Shown: piece by piece, positions 6,305 through 7,201 of the stretch | How positions within the stretch are numbered: position 1 is the first letter of the stretch | Layout: every line of letters begins with the position of its first letter | From: DATLCI01 sp046714215 | GTDB lineage: Bacteria > Acidobacteriota > Terriglobia > Terriglobales > Acidobacteriaceae | Direction: 5' to 3' | Length of the DNA: 7,201 nt | Assembly (NCBI GenBank): GCA_046714215.1 | Contig: JBKKBM010000011.1 | Location: 1 to 7,201, forward strand | Position numbers and translations under genes: made by a program | The notes under the pieces: model-generated | What the model saw: only the letters and a program-made list of their open reading frames with translations | Told to the model about the DNA's origin: nothing | The model's database searches: none

Positions 6305-6310
6305 CCTCCT
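6305..6310 (-). promoter_or_regulatory. Ribosome binding site for the arginine decarboxylase (supports TTG start)
   Basis: AGGAGG on the minus strand, 9 bp before TTG 6293-6295 and 21 bp before the next in-frame ATG. This is the best Shine-Dalgarno in the window and decides the non-ATG start. Confidence 0.75.
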
Positions 6311-6381
6311 GAGTGGGACTACATATCAGACCGCAATCCTTAAAACTATCATAGAGTTTCTGGCGCCGTAAGCGGAAAGTA

Positions 6382-6436
6382 CGCGCGTTTTCGCGCGCTG
6401 GCTTTTCCCGGAGGTTAGGAGCAATTCAAAGCCAGC
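6382..6436. repeat. Two overlapping inverted repeats (competing hairpins)
   Basis: Hairpin A is CGCGCG (6382-6387), TTTT, CGCGCG (6392-6397). Hairpin B is GCTGGCTTT (6397-6405) with AAAGCCAGC (6428-6436), a perfect 9-bp stem with a 22-base loop. A can extend outward through GGAAAG and CTTTTCC, which uses the same CTTT that B needs, so the extended forms exclude each other. Confidence 0.6.
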
Positions 6437-6485
6437 AGGTGATGTGGAACGCAGTCACGAAAGCCAAGACGAGCTAAAGGCCGAT

Positions 6486-6497
6486 GCTCGCGCGAGC
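6486..6497. repeat. Perfect 12-bp palindrome GCTCGCGCGAGC
   Basis: Self-complementary with no central spacer. This suits a dimeric protein site better than an RNA hairpin, because no loop bases are free unless the central pairs open. Its role is unknown. Confidence 0.55.
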
Positions 6498-6611
6498 GTG
6501 TCCCTGGAACGAGTGAACGGGGCACCCGACGGAGCACGTATGATGGAGACATTTAGGGCGGGCCACCCGGGTACACTGAACCCCGTGTTGCAATAAACGT
6601 TTCGTTAAATA

Positions 6612-6640
6612 GAAACGCCCAGCCAACACCGGGGCGTTTC
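6612..6640 (-). terminator. Probable terminator of the glutamine synthetase gene
   Basis: GAAACGCCC and GGGCGTTTC form a perfect 9-bp stem with an 11-base loop, about 55 bp after the glutamine synthetase stop. On the minus strand it is followed by TATTT, a weak U tract. The plus strand has none. The arms also have alternative partners: CCCCGTGTTG (6581-6590) with CAACACCGGGG (6624-6634), and CGTTTC (6598-6603) with GAAACG (6612-6617). Confidence 0.6.
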
Positions 6641-6651
6641 CCATCCTCACT

Positions 6652-6686
6652 AGAAACCAGAAACCAGAAACTAGAAACCAGAAACT
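6652..6686. repeat. Tandem heptamer repeat AGAAACY, five copies
   Basis: Five head-to-tail 7-bp units, AGAAACC, AGAAACC, AGAAACT, AGAAACC and AGAAACT, run without gaps between the glutamine synthetase stop and its terminator. GTTTCT follows directly at 6687-6692, an inverted copy of AGAAAC that could pair with any unit. This is a simple tandem repeat likely to vary in copy number. Confidence 0.9.
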
Positions 6687-6694
6687 GTTTCTCC

Positions 6695-7201
6695 CTAAAA
6701 CCGATTCCACAGGAACTGGTTATAGACATCGTGGTGATACTGCACCTCGGGCGCCTTCACATAGGTCCCCAGCAGCCGCGGACACCGGTCCGCCGCCGCC
6801 TGCTTCAAGTCGGCGTAGCGGCCCTTCACATCTGAGCCCATCAGTTTGGTGGTCCACTGCGCATCGCGGAAATTCTCCAGCGCCGTGTAGACGTTGTCGG
6901 GCAGGTAACGTTCCGCCTGGCGCAAGTTCTTGATCTTCGCCGTCTGCCCCTGCAAGCCGCTGCGGAAGACGGAATACATCACCAGATAAGGGTTTGCGTC
7001 CGGCCCCACCGACCGCACCTCCACGCGCGCGCTCTTGCTGTTACCGATCGGTATGCGCACCATCGAACCGCGGTCGATAGCCGACGCCTTGATCTGATTC
7101 GGCGCTTCGAAATGCGGATCCAGCCGGCGATAGGCGTTCACGCTGGCGTTGAGCAGCAGGCAGACATCATTGGCGTGGGTGAGGATGCGGTCCACGAACG
7201 A
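6695..7201 (-). CDS. Glutamine synthetase family protein, C-terminal part
   Basis: The frame runs in from the right edge and ends at TAG 6695-6697; about 168 residues are visible. ANDVCLLLNASVNAYRRLDPHFEAP, MVRIPIGNSKSARVEVRS and DANPYLVMYSVFRSGLQG correspond to the C-terminal catalytic region of type I-like glutamine synthetase (ATP-dependent glutamate plus ammonia to glutamine), including the RxExR glutamate/phosphate-binding arginines. The DRGSMVRIP segment differs from the usual NRSPLVRIP, and the end (ADRCPRLLGTYVK ... YHHDVYNQFLWNRF) differs from enteric GlnA, so this is a divergent subgroup. The adenylylation site common in proteobacterial GlnA is not evident. A gamma-glutamylputrescine synthetase (PuuA) would be attractive beside a putrescine pathway, but the tail does not resemble PuuA. 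The N-terminal half lies outside the window. Confidence 0.88.
   Translation of the reverse strand, partial: SFVDRILTHANDVCLLLNASVNAYRRLDPHFEAPNQIKASAIDRGSMVRIPIGNSKSARVEVRSVGPDANPYLVMYSVFRSGLQGQTAKIKNLRQAERYLPDNVYTALENFRDAQWTTKLMGSDVKGRYADLKQAAADRCPRLLGTYVKAPEVQYHHDVYNQFLWNRF

Larger units (their letters stand above)
6296..6600. other. Gene-free region upstream of pdaD, rich in inverted repeats
   Basis: No convincing coding frame on either strand. It holds several inverted repeats: CGCGCG/CGCGCG around TTTT (6382-6397), GCTGGCTTT/AAAGCCAGC (6397-6405 with 6428-6436, perfect 9 bp), the 12-bp perfect palindrome GCTCGCGCGAGC (6486-6497), and GTGTCCC/GGGGCAC (6498-6504 with about 6519-6525). The first two share base 6397, so they compete. 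TATGAT on the minus strand near 6348-6353 is a possible -10 box but has no good -35. The region could be a structured leader of pdaD, an independent small RNA, or decayed repeat DNA. I recognised no named riboswitch, 6S, tmRNA, SRP or RNase P signature. Confidence 0.45.

Noticed and set aside
6410..6560. Cyclic di-GMP (GEMM) or cobalamin riboswitch, 6S RNA or group II intron fragment
   Set aside because: Short resemblances such as ACGAAAGCC or GAGCACGTATGATGG do not extend to the required conserved cores, and on the plus strand no downstream gene is available to regulate.
6652..6686. CRISPR-like array
   Set aside because: Units are 7 bp with no spacers and no cas genes; it is a simple tandem repeat.
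6474..6710. 78-codon minus-strand frame with FWFLVSGFWFLV
   Set aside because: The hydrophobic repeat is only the translation of the AGAAACY heptamer array; the rest crosses a terminator and has no family resemblance.
6695..7201. Gamma-glutamylputrescine synthetase (PuuA), tempting beside the putrescine genes
   Set aside because: The C-terminal tail ending YHHDVYNQFLWNRF does not resemble PuuA as I recall it, and the N-terminal half needed to decide is outside the window.

Overview
The window (7,201 bp, GC-rich) reads as a compact stretch of bacterial chromosome. Gene content (NrfHA, a pyruvoyl-dependent arginine decarboxylase with AguA/AguB, a type I-like glutamine synthetase) and two repeat styles (palindromes centred on GGCTTCAGCC, and AGAAACY heptamers) fit an Acidobacteriota-like genome. 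That assignment is inference, not a database result.

Layout. Positions 1-854, minus strand: 5' part of a GT-C (ArnT/PMT-type) membrane glycosyltransferase that runs off the left edge; its reading frame carries palindromic repeats. Positions 934-1023, minus: tRNA-Ser(CGA). Positions 1058-3563, minus: tightly packed aguB-aguA-tadA (gaps of 3 and 10 bp). Positions 3564-3773: divergent intergenic region with an inverted repeat and a direct repeat. Positions 3774-5670, plus: nrfH-nrfA, overlapping by 11 bp. Positions 5682-5709: a minus-strand terminator. Positions 5726-6295, minus: pyruvoyl-dependent arginine decarboxylase. Positions 6296-6694: a gene-free stretch rich in inverted repeats, with the glutamine synthetase terminator and a heptamer tandem repeat at its right end. 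Positions 6695-7201, minus: C-terminal part of a glutamine synthetase, cut by the right edge.

How the genes fit. The decarboxylase (arginine to agmatine), AguA (agmatine to N-carbamoylputrescine plus NH3) and AguB (to putrescine plus NH3 and CO2) make a complete arginine-to-putrescine route. NrfHA takes electrons from the quinol pool to reduce nitrite to ammonium, and glutamine synthetase assimilates ammonium. The window therefore groups several ammonium-releasing enzymes with one ammonium-fixing enzyme. Co-regulation is not shown by the sequence. No phage, CRISPR, insertion sequence or clearly new defence system is visible. The least explained parts are the structured region upstream of the decarboxylase and the in-frame palindromes in the glycosyltransferase.
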